Assembly: GCA_017407225.1 (NCBI GenBank)
Contig: JAFQWY010000122.1
Coordinates: 1 to 34,106, forward strand
DNA length: 34,106 nt
Source: Clostridia bacterium
GTDB lineage: Bacteria > Bacillota > Clostridia > Oscillospirales > CAG-272
Direction of reading: 5' to 3'
The notes under the pieces were generated by a model that worked only from the letters and a program-made list of their open reading frames with translations, was not told where the DNA came from and ran no database searches. The position numbers were made by a program, and so were the translations under genes. Positions 9,358-18,679 of this stretch are shown piece by piece; position 1 is the first letter of the stretch; every line of letters starts with the position of its first letter.

Positions 9358-12300
9358 TTACTTGATATAGATGATGAACCGGTAGATGTCACGGCTCTGG
9401 GAGGAAACGCAGACAGTATAATAACCCTTTTCCCCCGCAAACGGAAGAACCGCTTTTCCGTCGGTCATTTTCAGCCGTGCGGCGCCGATTTTCATCTGTG
9501 CTTCGGTTTTGATACCGGTCTTGTAGGTAACCTTGTAAGGTTCGTTCTGAAGATTTACGCTGAGCAGAAGTTCCGCATCGTTTTCCGCAATCCAGATGCT
9601 GCCCCGTTCCACGATCACGCCGTCAAGGGTAATTTCGGGAGAGGTGCCGTCATAGATTCTCAGAATACCTTCGACATCCGCAGTATTGGCGGATTCATCC
9701 ACAGCGATATACTTCACCACGGAAGTGCCCGCACCATCGGGAGCTTTGTATTCCAGCCTGAGAATCACGCTGCCTTCGCGGTCATCCGCCGTGATGGCAT
9801 TGTCGCGGAGAAGTGCTTCCACCTCAGCCGCATCCGTATTCAGGAGGGATACATGTACCGTATACTGCTTCAGATCGATCATGGGAGGCGTGAGATCGGG
9901 GAAGAAGATTTCCGGGAACACGCCGCTTGCGGTATTGCCGTAGATATCCTTCGCCATGATCACACCGCCGCTTCCCGCACCGACCGTCATCTTCGTCCAT
10001 TCGTCAGCGGCTGCGGGAACGATTTTGCCGTCAAAGTGGATGTCCGCATCCCGGGAAACCTTTACATAGAAGGTATCGCCTGCGGTTACACTGCCCAGAT
10101 CAGCGGGAATTTCCGCCTCCCCTGCACCGTCCGCACTCAGGCTGTACCGCATCACGATGGGATCGGTAACAAGTGCGGTCAGGGTTACTTTTTCCACAGT
10201 GGTGTTGCCTGCCATGTCGGTGAAGGTGTAGGTATAGGTGCCGTTTTCTTTCAGCGTGCGCCTGAATTCGGTGCCGACGCCGTTTCCTTCACGGAAGCTT
10301 ACCTTTTCATCTGCACTCAGGGTAATCACCGCGGACTTTGCGTCATCTCCGACTTCGGGTGCGCCGACCGTAATCACGGGAGCATCCCGGTCGATGCCTG
10401 AAACTGCATTCAGCGTCACCGTATCCGTCCACTGACCGTTCACGCCCTTGAAGATCATCTTCAGCTCGGGCGCATTGCCGGTGTAGCGGATCGATGCACG
10501 GGTACCGGCAATCAGCACGGTCACATGCTCATTGACCTCACTCACCTGCACATCCGCCATTTCCTTGCTGAAGTCCACATAGGCAAACACATCGGTATTG
10601 GTGGGCTTTCCTGCATTGCGGGACCATGTCACCTTCACCACAGCAGGCACCTCGTTGTCAACGTCATTGACTTCGATCACCATGCTGCCGGTGATGGCGG
10701 TATTATTGTAAACAAAACTGTAGGATACCGTGTAGCTGCCGTTTTTGTCAACCGAAACGTTGTCGGAAGGATTCTCAAGATTCGTACCGTCCAGTGCGGT
10801 AATCAACATATCCCTGCCGCCGTCCGGTGCAATCAGCCGGATCTCAACGGATACGGTGCCGTCCATGTTTTCCACAATGGTCTTTGTGTAGGAGGGAACG
10901 GGGTTTTCGCTGAGGCTGCTGATATCCATGGGAATGACGACGGTATTGTTCTTTTCATCCACCACATAAACGGTGAACTGCGCAGCCGCGGTCACATCCA
11001 GAATGGCACCGGAGAGAGTCACGCCGCTGACGGTATCGCTTGCACCGCCGGCATAAGTTACATCACCCTCGGGGTACAGACCTTCCCTGATGAAGATTCT
11101 GGTTTTGCTGTTGTCCTGAACTTCCACCTGGAAACGGATCCGGTTCGCCCAGCCGACAGCGGAAATCATAGCCGCAGCATCGGTATACGCGGTATGGGAT
11201 TCGTCCTTGGGAGTCAGGTTGGGGTTGATGGGCTCGATAACGCCGTTGCTCATCCTGTCGGAAAGATCCTCAGAGATATAGTACAGATCCAGCTGCTGGG
11301 TCTTTCCGTCGCGGATCGCATAGGGTGTGATCTGCACGCTGGGTGTACGGGTATCGCCGGGTTTCGCGGGAATTACGGGAGTTTCTTCTTCGGGATAGAG
11401 ATCTTCGATTTCGGGAGCGGTGTATTCTTTCAGCTGAACAAGGCAGGTTACGGTGAAATCGCCGTAGCGGACGTAATTGCCGTTTTCGTCCAGCTCATTC
11501 GTGCAGACATCGCGGAAGGTGTAGACCGCATATCCCTCCTCATTGAGCGTAAGGGTAGGATCGTCCCATTTGAAGGTGTACTCGGGTCTTTCGCCGGTAA
11601 GAGGATCAATCAGATCCCACAGACCGCCGGAATCCTCGAGATACACGGAAACGTCGCCGCCGTTGTAGTTGTCAACATACGGAATCATGACATAGAGCGG
11701 GTAATTGTTTTCGTCACGAACAATGTTACCGTTTTTGTCATACAGGTAGTCGTCGCCCTCTTTATACTTTACTTCCAGTCCCCATACCGCTTCGGGAATC
11801 GCCGCGGAGACATTCGTGATGTAAACATAATATTCAACGTTCGTGGTGTAGTCGCCGTCCGGACCTGCGGAATTCCAGAAGAGATGCAGACGTTCCGGTT
11901 CCGTGATTCTCAGCTGAACGGTTTTGCCCTTTTCAATATAATAACCCTCCAGCAGTTCTCCGCTGATTAACTCAGTAGAATTATTCAGCCAGCTTACCAT
12001 ACAAGTCTCATCCGCAAAATCTTCGGGAACGGTAATTGTTGCGATAATCGGCCTGCTGGTTGCTTCCGTACTGCTCAGCTCGATAATGGGAGCTGCCGAC
12101 GCAAAGGTAATCGGCACCTCATAGGAATTGCCCCATGCATCGGAAACCGTATAGGTATAGGTACCGGGGGATTCGATCCCGAAGACAACCTGATTATTAT
12201 TGAATACGGCACTGTCATCCAGGCGCACACCCGCATACCACGATAAACCGTAATAATGAACCTCATGATCATATTCATCCAGGTAATGGTTTCCGAAGCT

Positions 12301-15300
12301 TTCCTCCACGCGATACGGCCTGCAGCTTCTGTATTCCAGCTGATTCACAGACACCGTATCGGAAACGAGGTATTCACCGGTATTGCTGTCGTACATTCTG
12401 ACATACGCCTGACTGATGCGGGCCGGTGTACCCACCTTACTTTCGTCATCCGTGATGTGATGGTAGAAATCAATATAGAGTGTTCCGGAGCTGCTCAGAT
12501 ACGCATCGCCGGCACCGATGCTTGTGCATGCGGCATCGTTGAACGGCTTCTCTGCGATCAGGCTGCCGTTTTCGTCCAGATATACCACGAAGCTCTTTGA
12601 CGTATCAATATACTGGGAATTGATAATCTCTGCCTCCAGGGTCATTCCGGAATATTCCACTTTGTTGTTATATCGGCTTACCTGAAGATTGTTCCGGAAA
12701 TACGCGCTCTTGCCTACCATATTGTACTGCGGAGCAACGCTGCCTTCGGTGGGATCGTAGTAATTCCCGCTGTTCTTCAGCTGGGGGAATACCAGAACGG
12801 TAGCACCGCTTTCGTCGATCACCATAAATGCACCGGATGCGGTGTCGGCGCTGTACTTATCGGAAACGATGCCGGAGGATCCTTTCATGGTACCGTAGTT
12901 TTCGTCGTTGTCCAGACGAATCACAGTATCCGCTCCGGTTTCCGTCACGAAGTATCTGGAGGTGTAGTTGAAATATCCGTCCAGATCGGAGGTATCCGCA
13001 ATCAGGCTGCCGTTGGAGTCGTAGAAACCGCCTCCGGAGGCAACTGCGTATTTTCCGCCGTCCGGCAGACCCAGATCCGCGTAATAGCCGTTTTCCATAG
13101 CTCTTACCGCTTCATAACGGCTGTATTCATAGTCCGTCAGCACTTCCGCGGTATTCTCGAACATTCCGGTTTCTTCATTATATACACTGGATGCCGGGGA
13201 CTCGACTGCCTTGAAGCTGTTCTTGTCCAGCCACAGGTATCCGACGATATCGCTGCCGGAGAACACGTTGGCAAGGCTTGCATCCGCCTGAACGATGTTG
13301 ATAGGTTCGCCGTACTCCGCAGGTTCGCTGAGGGATTCCTTCACATCGAGGGTCAGACCTGCGCTGGGAGCGGAAGAAGTGACATAGATCTTCAGCTCAT
13401 AGACGGGAGACACATTGCCGTTTTCCATCACAATCTGATAGCGGACAGTGTTTTCGCCGTCCTGCAGTTTCAGATCCCCGGTCATGTCATAGAAGCCGTC
13501 CGTCTTTGCGGGTTCGGCAATCATGAGATTGTTTGCGCTGCTTTCGGACCAGTTGTAATGCTCGGAGGCATTCTTACTGTCGTATGCCCAGCTCCAGCCT
13601 TCGTTTCCGGTCACCTTCCAGCCGTCCTCACGGGATGCATGAACCGCAGGATTCCAGATATAAAGTCCTTCCGCCTTACCTGCGGTCAGACCGTTCACTG
13701 TTTTTACCGCTTCCCCGTCAAAACCGATGGTGAAACCGAAATTGTACAGACCGGAGGTTTCCGCAGAGTAGTTTCCGGTGCGTACAGATTCCTTCTGTCC
13801 CGCAAGGCTGATGGTCAGTTCCTCAAGATTTTCATCATGAGCCACCGTCTTTTCGATGACATAAAGGGATTGGTCTTCAGCATACTGATCACCGCTGACA
13901 TGGGTCAGAACCGGTCTGCCGTTTTCGTCAAGCTTGATATAGCTTGGTGCCTCATCCGCATATCCGAGAGTGGAGCCGGGAGTGATGTAGTATCCCGTCA
14001 CCTGTGCGGACTGCGGCTTTTCGTTATCCACCGCAAGAACATCGCCGCAGACATATTCCCAGCTCAGTCCTGCACTGTGGGCGCAGGTCACGGTGATTTC
14101 GTAAACACCGGTTTCGTATTCCGCTGCCGGGATCCGGAAGCTCTGCTGCATTGCGTACAGGGGAGAGGTCATCATCACATCCCCGGTATCCCTGTTCCGT
14201 ACGGTGACGAAGCTGTTTGCGGGATCCAGCTGTGCATCCACTGCGTCATTGTTCAAATCAGCCGCGTTCGCTTTGAACATGGTTTCCAGCGTCACGGTGA
14301 AATTCCGGTTTTCAAGGGTGCGGCTGTACAGCGTGCCGGTGTCGGGCATTTCCGTTACGGAAGCTTCCCAGACTTTCGCTGTGCCGTCGGGAACGTGCAT
14401 GAAGGACACGCTGCCCTCGATGCCGCTGTAGGTTGCCGTCATGGGATCATCGGCGGCAATCATGCCGTTCACGATATCCCTGCCGGGCTGAACGGTAAGA
14501 TCGTAGCAGGCGGATTCAAACGCCATATTGACTTCGCCGTACCAGTAATCCAGTACGGTTCCGAGAGAAATCTGCTGTCCTTCGGCGCAGGTATCCCCAA
14601 GACCGGCCGTATAGGTATTGTCAGAATTCAGAATCTGCTCCGTCACGTTCTGCGTACCGCCGTCGGAGTTCAGAACAGCATACGCTGTTTTTCCGGAGTT
14701 CAAAAAGTCTCTGATTTCTGCCGGTGCATCCTTGTATACATAGCCATCCCCGAAAGTCACTCTCACACGGGTGTAGGTTTTCAGTTCCTGATCTCCCATC
14801 CGGCTGACGAGGGGAGTTACCAGCACTTCATGTGCCGTAAGATGCTCCTCTCCATTGGTTTTCAGCACAAAGGTGGAGGCGGCCTTTTCCGCGTAGATCT
14901 GCTGGGATGCTGATACGATGGAGCTCACATTCCCCGCGGCATCCTTCGCATAAACCCACAGAACCGCGGTCGCGTTTTCCCCGGAAATCACCTTTGCGGC
15001 GTTTTCGGGAAGTGTCCACTGTGCGTTTTCCTCAGCGGAAACACGGCCCGCATGAGTCCATCCGGTGTTGTAATCGGGTTTGGTTTCGCTCCACTGGAAA
15101 TAGGAGTCAACGGTTCTGTTCTTCTCGTAAGTTGTCCAGGAACCGGTGATTTTCACACCGTCCGCACTGTAGGTTACATCCAGTTCGGGAGAAGTCACAG
15201 CGGGAGCGGCTGTATCGATGATGTATCCGTCCGCTGCGATGCTGCCTTCCGCACGGTTGCCAGCCCAGTCGGGGAGGGAGTACACCGCGGACAGTCCGTA

Positions 15301-17163
15301 GATATTCACGGATTTGCTGCCCGTCAGATCCAGATGGATATATCTCACACCGCTGTACAGATCAATATCGGTCATGACCGGTACCGCTTCCCCATCCGCA
15401 GAGGCAGGCACGGTGCCGGTGTAAATGTATTTGTCAGCGGACGGCTTGTCGGGAGTGTCGGTCACTGCCATCCGGTAGGTAACGGGAGCGGGGGTGTCCA
15501 GCGCGATGCCGATTTTACCCGTCAGTCCGATCAGCCCGGACATACTGTCTTCCATGGTCAGTCTGATGGTGGGAGTCAGAACCGGCTTGCCGTTTCCGTC
15601 CTTCCAGCTGTACAGTTCCATGGATACTTCAGGAGCGTCCGTATCAAGGCGGATATTGTGGGCATTTGCGGGAAGTGCCGCAGGAACCCACTTGTTGCCG
15701 ACCGTATCCGTAAAGGTGCCGCTCATGGACTTGATGTCGATTTTACTGTCCGAGTACGCGGGATCCGTTGTCATATCCCCGGATACCGTAAACGGGCCGT
15801 AGGTCATAAGCGTTGCGCTCTCGCCCATGCTGTTGGTCACTACGCTGATTCTGGGATTCTCCAGTGTAATATTCTCACCGTTCTGCATGACGTTCAGCGT
15901 AACAGATCCGGATGCGCTCTCCAGAATCTCACTGAACCGCACATTGAAGTACATCTGGTCACCGCTGCCCGCATAGAGCGCACTGAGATCGATATCCTGA
16001 GGCCACTGATCTTCGGGAAGTGCGGCAATATCGGTCACCATGCCGCCGGAAAGATATACTTTCTCCACGGTCGGCGGCTGATTGTCGACAATGATATTGA
16101 ATTTTTCCAGATTCTGATTCGAGGGAACGGAAACCATGTTGCCGGCAAGGTCGGAGAGAGCATACATGCCTTCAATCTGAGTCAGGATGACCTCGCGGAG
16201 AGGATATCGGATGATCTCGGTATTGAGCAGGCGGTGCTCGTTCAGCTCAGTCATGCCCCATACATCAAAGGTATACACAGGTTCATCATTGCCGCTCTGA
16301 TCAATGGAGAGGATCCGGTATCTTCCCGTATCCGGGAGTCTCTGATTCTCATCCAGCCTGTACACCAGTGTATCGCCTTCCACACCGGAGCAGACATAGG
16401 TCAGCTGACCTCCGCCCGAACCGGATTCTGCGAGCACGTAGGATACCTGCAGAGTGTATCTGCTGAGATCCGTGTCCCCGGCCGCGGTACGGAGCTGCTC
16501 GTCGTAACGGAGGTACAGCGTATTGAAGGTTCCGTCACAAGACGCTTCCACGAAAGACGGTTCCTCATTGTCGACCGGAACAACGGTCAGATTGAAAATC
16601 TCGCCCTTCACATAGAGTGCGTTTCCGAATGCGATTTCTTCTCCGGCTTTGGCTGCCGTACCGTAGAGTTCGGAATCGTAAGTATAGCAGTCTTCTCCGT
16701 CAATCAGACCGGCGCGGCCGCTGATGCTGATATCGCCTGTGGAAACGGAAGCACCCTTCTTGAATTCGCCTCCGATTCTCAGTTTGGTTTCATCGGAGAA
16801 AGAGGAGCTCTGATATTTGCTGCCGTACCATACTCCGGTTTCATTGCTTTTGTAGATGTGGGTATTGGAAATCAGCCAGTAGTCATCGTAGGACTGTGCC
16901 ACGCCGTAGTCGTACTGACCGTGGGCATTTTTGTGTCCGTACAGATCCCTTGTGGCATCCTTATGGAATCGGTACGATGCTCCGATACTCATGGATGCCG
17001 TGTCCTGACTGACATCCCGAATCACCAGGTATTTGTTTTTCACCGTATCATATACAAAATCGTTGTATACGGGAGGCAGTGCGCCTGTCTCGACAGCCAT
17101 CGCTGCCATCATTCCGGCGGATGCCAGCATGGGTATCAGCAATTTCGTCAATCGTTTTTTCAT
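9358..17163 (-). CDS. Giant secreted multidomain Ig-like repeat protein
   Basis: A 2,601-residue exoprotein, first gene of the operon. The N-terminus (MKKRLTKLLIPMLASAG, then AMAVETGA) is a signal peptide. An unrecognised beta-rich region fills about 30-190. The rest is a chain of Ig-like domains whose starts are marked by Asp-x-x-x-Pro linkers: VDNEEP near residue 197, VDNQPP 357, DTDAPE 507, DTAAPA 649, VDNEKP 1045, VDNEVP 2167, DRDAPV 2257, PDLTPP 2422 and DGTSPE 2503. Phrases such as YTYTFTDMAGNT are typical of bacterial Ig-like domains in surface proteins. The region of about 1100-2100 is less clearly segmented. No sortase motif, SLH domain, dockerin or terminal helix is visible. The start has a perfect AGGAGG 6 nt upstream. 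No catalytic motif was recognised; an adhesin or extracellular matrix role is inferred. Confidence 0.85.
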   Translation of the reverse strand: MKKRLTKLLIPMLASAGMMAAMAVETGALPPVYNDFVYDTVKNKYLVIRDVSQDTASMSIGASYRFHKDATRDLYGHKNAHGQYDYGVAQSYDDYWLISNTHIYKSNETGVWYGSKYQSSSFSDETKLRIGGEFKKGASVSTGDISISGRAGLIDGEDCYTYDSELYGTAAKAGEEIAFGNALYVKGEIFNLTVVPVDNEEPSFVEASCDGTFNTLYLRYDEQLRTAAGDTDLSRYTLQVSYVLAESGSGGGQLTYVCSGVEGDTLVYRLDENQRLPDTGRYRILSIDQSGNDEPVYTFDVWGMTELNEHRLLNTEIIRYPLREVILTQIEGMYALSDLAGNMVSVPSNQNLEKFNIIVDNQPPTVEKVYLSGGMVTDIAALPEDQWPQDIDLSALYAGSGDQMYFNVRFSEILESASGSVTLNVMQNGENITLENPRISVVTNSMGESATLMTYGPFTVSGDMTTDPAYSDSKIDIKSMSGTFTDTVGNKWVPAALPANAHNIRLDTDAPEVSMELYSWKDGNGKPVLTPTIRLTMEDSMSGLIGLTGKIGIALDTPAPVTYRMAVTDTPDKPSADKYIYTGTVPASADGEAVPVMTDIDLYSGVRYIHLDLTGSKSVNIYGLSAVYSLPDWAGNRAEGSIAADGYIIDTAAPAVTSPELDVTYSADGVKITGSWTTYEKNRTVDSYFQWSETKPDYNTGWTHAGRVSAEENAQWTLPENAAKVISGENATAVLWVYAKDAAGNVSSIVSASQQIYAEKAASTFVLKTNGEEHLTAHEVLVTPLVSRMGDQELKTYTRVRVTFGDGYVYKDAPAEIRDFLNSGKTAYAVLNSDGGTQNVTEQILNSDNTYTAGLGDTCAEGQQISLGTVLDYWYGEVNMAFESACYDLTVQPGRDIVNGMIAADDPMTATYSGIEGSVSFMHVPDGTAKVWEASVTEMPDTGTLYSRTLENRNFTVTLETMFKANAADLNNDAVDAQLDPANSFVTVRNRDTGDVMMTSPLYAMQQSFRIPAAEYETGVYEITVTCAHSAGLSWEYVCGDVLAVDNEKPQSAQVTGYYITPGSTLGYADEAPSYIKLDENGRPVLTHVSGDQYAEDQSLYVIEKTVAHDENLEELTISLAGQKESVRTGNYSAETSGLYNFGFTIGFDGEAVKTVNGLTAGKAEGLYIWNPAVHASREDGWKVTGNEGWSWAYDSKNASEHYNWSESSANNLMIAEPAKTDGFYDMTGDLKLQDGENTVRYQIVMENGNVSPVYELKIYVTSSAPSAGLTLDVKESLSEPAEYGEPINIVQADASLANVFSGSDIVGYLWLDKNSFKAVESPASSVYNEETGMFENTAEVLTDYEYSRYEAVRAMENGYYADLGLPDGGKYAVASGGGFYDSNGSLIADTSDLDGYFNYTSRYFVTETGADTVIRLDNDENYGTMKGSSGIVSDKYSADTASGAFMVIDESGATVLVFPQLKNSGNYYDPTEGSVAPQYNMVGKSAYFRNNLQVSRYNNKVEYSGMTLEAEIINSQYIDTSKSFVVYLDENGSLIAEKPFNDAACTSIGAGDAYLSSSGTLYIDFYHHITDDESKVGTPARISQAYVRMYDSNTGEYLVSDTVSVNQLEYRSCRPYRVEESFGNHYLDEYDHEVHYYGLSWYAGVRLDDSAVFNNNQVVFGIESPGTYTYTVSDAWGNSYEVPITFASAAPIIELSSTEATSRPIIATITVPEDFADETCMVSWLNNSTELISGELLEGYYIEKGKTVQLRITEPERLHLFWNSAGPDGDYTTNVEYYVYITNVSAAIPEAVWGLEVKYKEGDDYLYDKNGNIVRDENNYPLYVMIPYVDNYNGGDVSVYLEDSGGLWDLIDPLTGERPEYTFKWDDPTLTLNEEGYAVYTFRDVCTNELDENGNYVRYGDFTVTCLVQLKEYTAPEIEDLYPEEETPVIPAKPGDTRTPSVQITPYAIRDGKTQQLDLYYISEDLSDRMSNGVIEPINPNLTPKDESHTAYTDAAAMISAVGWANRIRFQVEVQDNSKTRIFIREGLYPEGDVTYAGGASDTVSGVTLSGAILDVTAAAQFTVYVVDEKNNTVVIPMDISSLSENPVPSYTKTIVENMDGTVSVEIRLIAPDGGRDMLITALDGTNLENPSDNVSVDKNGSYTVSYSFVYNNTAITGSMVIEVNDVDNEVPAVVKVTWSRNAGKPTNTDVFAYVDFSKEMADVQVSEVNEHVTVLIAGTRASIRYTGNAPELKMIFKGVNGQWTDTVTLNAVSGIDRDAPVITVGAPEVGDDAKSAVITLSADEKVSFREGNGVGTEFRRTLKENGTYTYTFTDMAGNTTVEKVTLTALVTDPIVMRYSLSADGAGEAEIPADLGSVTAGDTFYVKVSRDADIHFDGKIVPAAADEWTKMTVGAGSGGVIMAKDIYGNTASGVFPEIFFPDLTPPMIDLKQYTVHVSLLNTDAAEVEALLRDNAITADDREGSVILRLEYKAPDGAGTSVVKYIAVDESANTADVEGILRIYDGTSPEITLDGVIVERGSIWIAENDAELLLSVNLQNEPYKVTYKTGIKTEAQMKIGAARLKMTDGKAVLPFAGEKGYYTVCVSSQSRDIYRFIIYIK

Positions 17164-17247
17164 ATGTTTCCTCCTGTGTGGATGGAATTATTCTTAATCA
17201 TTTACACGTGTAGCGGATCGGCACAGTAAGACTGATTTTACAGGTAC

Positions 17248-17276
17248 ATTATAGCACACAGTTTCCCGAAAAACAA
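17248..17276 (-). promoter_or_regulatory. Promoter of the giant-exoprotein operon
   Basis: On the minus strand, -35 TTGTTT (17271-17276), a 17 nt spacer and -10 TATAAT (17248-17253). The leader is about 78 nt and contains the palindrome TACACGTGTA (17203-17212), a possible operator or small hairpin. Confidence 0.6.
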
Positions 17277-17408
17277 CATGAATTTCAAAAAAATGGTTAT
17301 TGTTGTAGCGGAGAACCGAAGTTTTTCTATGCCCGCCTCGTTCAATTCCTGTCTTCTGAAACTTATTGCAATATCCGCTTTCCTGTTCCGCAATATGGTT
17401 CACATGAC

Positions 17409-17448
17409 AAAAAACCTCCTGAGGCAGTAAAAATTCTGCTTCGGGAGG
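17409..17448 (-). terminator. Intrinsic terminator of the aldo-keto reductase gene
   Basis: Arms 17436-17448 and 17415-17427 form a 13-bp stem with two imperfect pairs and an 8-nt loop. On the minus strand it is followed directly by six T (17409-17414). It lies 21 nt past the reductase stop codon. Confidence 0.88.
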
Positions 17449-17469
17449 CTTTCTGTGTTCGTTGGTATT

Positions 17470-18483
17470 TCAGCGGTTTGCGAGGATTGCGTCGATTTCC
17501 TTCAGTTCTTCTTCGGAGAGGTTCATGTTGTCCAGAGCCTTCACGTTTTCGATGACCTGTTCGGGTTTGGAAGCACCGATGAGCGCGGAGGTTACAACGG
17601 GCTTGCGCAGTGCCCATACCAGAGCCAGCTGTGCCAGAGTCTGACCGCGGCGTTCCGCAACGGTGTTAAGGGCACGGACGGTCTTCATGAGATTTTCGTT
17701 GATGTCGGATGCCCGGAGGAATCTGGGGTCATGGATGGCACGGGAGTCTTCCGGAATATCGTTCAGGTAACGGCCGGTGAGTCTGCCGCCCGCAAGAGGA
17801 CCGAACGCCATGATGCCCACGCCTTCTTCCTCCAGAACATCGGTCAGACCGTGCTCAATGGAGCGGTTGAACATATTGTAGTTGGGCTGATGGATGAGCA
17901 TATGCATGCCCATGTCCTTCATGCACCTGATGGCACGGCGCGCCTGATCGGGATTGTAGTTGGAGATGCCGGCGTACAGTGCCTTGCCGCTCTTGACAAT
18001 ATCGTACAATGCGCCCATGGTTTCTTCGATGGGAGTGCCGTCGTCGGGTCTGTGGTGGTAGAAAATGTCAACGTAGTCCAGGTTCATGCGCTTGAGGGAC
18101 TGGTCGATGCTGGCGATGAGGTACTTTCTGGAGCCGTCGTTGCCGTAGGGTCCCTTCCACATATCGTAGCCTGCCTTGGTGGAGATCACCAGTTCGTCAC
18201 GCCAGATATGCCAGTCGCGTCTCATGTGTTCGCCGAAGTTGCGTTCCGCTTCCCCGTAGGGCGGACCGTAGTTGTTGGCAAGGTCGAAGTGGGTGATGCC
18301 GTTGTCAAATGCGGTGCGGAGGATCTTCTGCTGGGTTCCGAAAGGCGTGATATCACCGAAGTTGTGCCAGAGACCGAGGGAGATTGCAGGGAGCTTGAGA
18401 CCGCTTCTGCCGCATCTGCGGTAGGGCATTTTGCTGTAGCGGCTGTCCGCGGGCGTGTAAGGTACGTACTGTTCGTAGCTCAT
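17470..18483 (-). CDS. yghZ: Aldo/keto reductase, YghZ / L-glyceraldehyde-3-phosphate reductase type
   Basis: A 337-residue NADPH-dependent aldo-keto reductase that closely resembles the AKR14 group (E. coli YghZ), with shared blocks LPAISLGLWHNFG, THFDLANNYGPP, STKAGYDMW, GPYG..GSRKYL, SLKRM.L.YVDIFY and VTSALIGAS. The catalytic tetrad is complete: Asp67, Tyr72, Lys103, His144. The enzyme is cytosolic. YghZ reduces L-glyceraldehyde 3-phosphate and methylglyoxal, so detoxification of sugar-derived aldehydes is the likely role; the true substrate in this organism is inferred. AAGGAG precedes the start by 7 nt. It has its own promoter and terminator, so it is monocistronic. Confidence 0.9.
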   Translation of the reverse strand: MSYEQYVPYTPADSRYSKMPYRRCGRSGLKLPAISLGLWHNFGDITPFGTQQKILRTAFDNGITHFDLANNYGPPYGEAERNFGEHMRRDWHIWRDELVISTKAGYDMWKGPYGNDGSRKYLIASIDQSLKRMNLDYVDIFYHHRPDDGTPIEETMGALYDIVKSGKALYAGISNYNPDQARRAIRCMKDMGMHMLIHQPNYNMFNRSIEHGLTDVLEEEGVGIMAFGPLAGGRLTGRYLNDIPEDSRAIHDPRFLRASDINENLMKTVRALNTVAERRGQTLAQLALVWALRKPVVTSALIGASKPEQVIENVKALDNMNLSEEELKEIDAILANR

Positions 18484-18514
18484 GTTGGTTCTCCTTGTAT
18501 TTTGGTTTGATTCA

Positions 18515-18543
18515 ATTTTATCACAGGACTCCCGTCAAGTCAA
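18515..18543 (-). promoter_or_regulatory. Promoter of the aldo-keto reductase gene
   Basis: On the minus strand, -35 TTGACT (18538-18543), a 17 nt spacer and -10 TAAAAT (18515-18520), about 32 bp upstream of the start codon. Confidence 0.65.
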
Positions 18544-18643
18544 GCGCCGCAGGTACAGTGTACGGACGGTTTGGATGTTTTTGACGGAATCCCGGAAAAG
18601 TTCAGATGTTTTGAAGCCTGCCCGTGCTCTCTATAATGAAAAG

Positions 18644-18672
18644 AACACCGTGTGACGGAAATCACAGGTGTT
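18644..18672 (-). terminator. Hairpin terminator after the broken AraC gene
   Basis: AACACC-G-TGTGA (18644-18655) pairs with TCACA-GGTGTT (18662-18672), an 11-bp stem with a one-base bulge and a 6-nt loop. On the minus strand it is followed by CTTTTC, a weak T run. It sits 8 nt beyond the ancestral AraC stop codon. Confidence 0.55.
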
Positions 18673-18679
18673 CCTTGAG

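Larger units (their letters stand above)
17164..17469. other. Intergenic region: promoter, leader palindrome, terminator
   Basis: A 306-base gap with no gene. It holds the promoter of the giant-protein operon (17248-17276), a perfect palindrome TACACGTGTA at 17203-17212 in the leader of that operon, and the terminator of the aldo-keto reductase gene (17409-17448). I see nothing in 17277-17405. Confidence 0.6.

Noticed and set aside
15052-17229. A 725-codon plus-strand open frame over the second giant protein
   Set aside because: Antisense to a gene with a clear signal peptide, promoter and ribosome binding site; its own product has no recognisable feature.
18606-18640. Possible plus-strand promoter with TATAAT at about 18632
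   Set aside because: The spacing to any -35-like sequence is short, and no plus-strand gene follows; it runs straight into a terminator hairpin.
18651-18666. TGTGA-N6-TCACA, identical in form to a CRP site
   Set aside because: It lies inside the terminator hairpin behind the AraC remnant, not at a promoter, and Firmicutes seldom use CRP-cAMP control of this kind.
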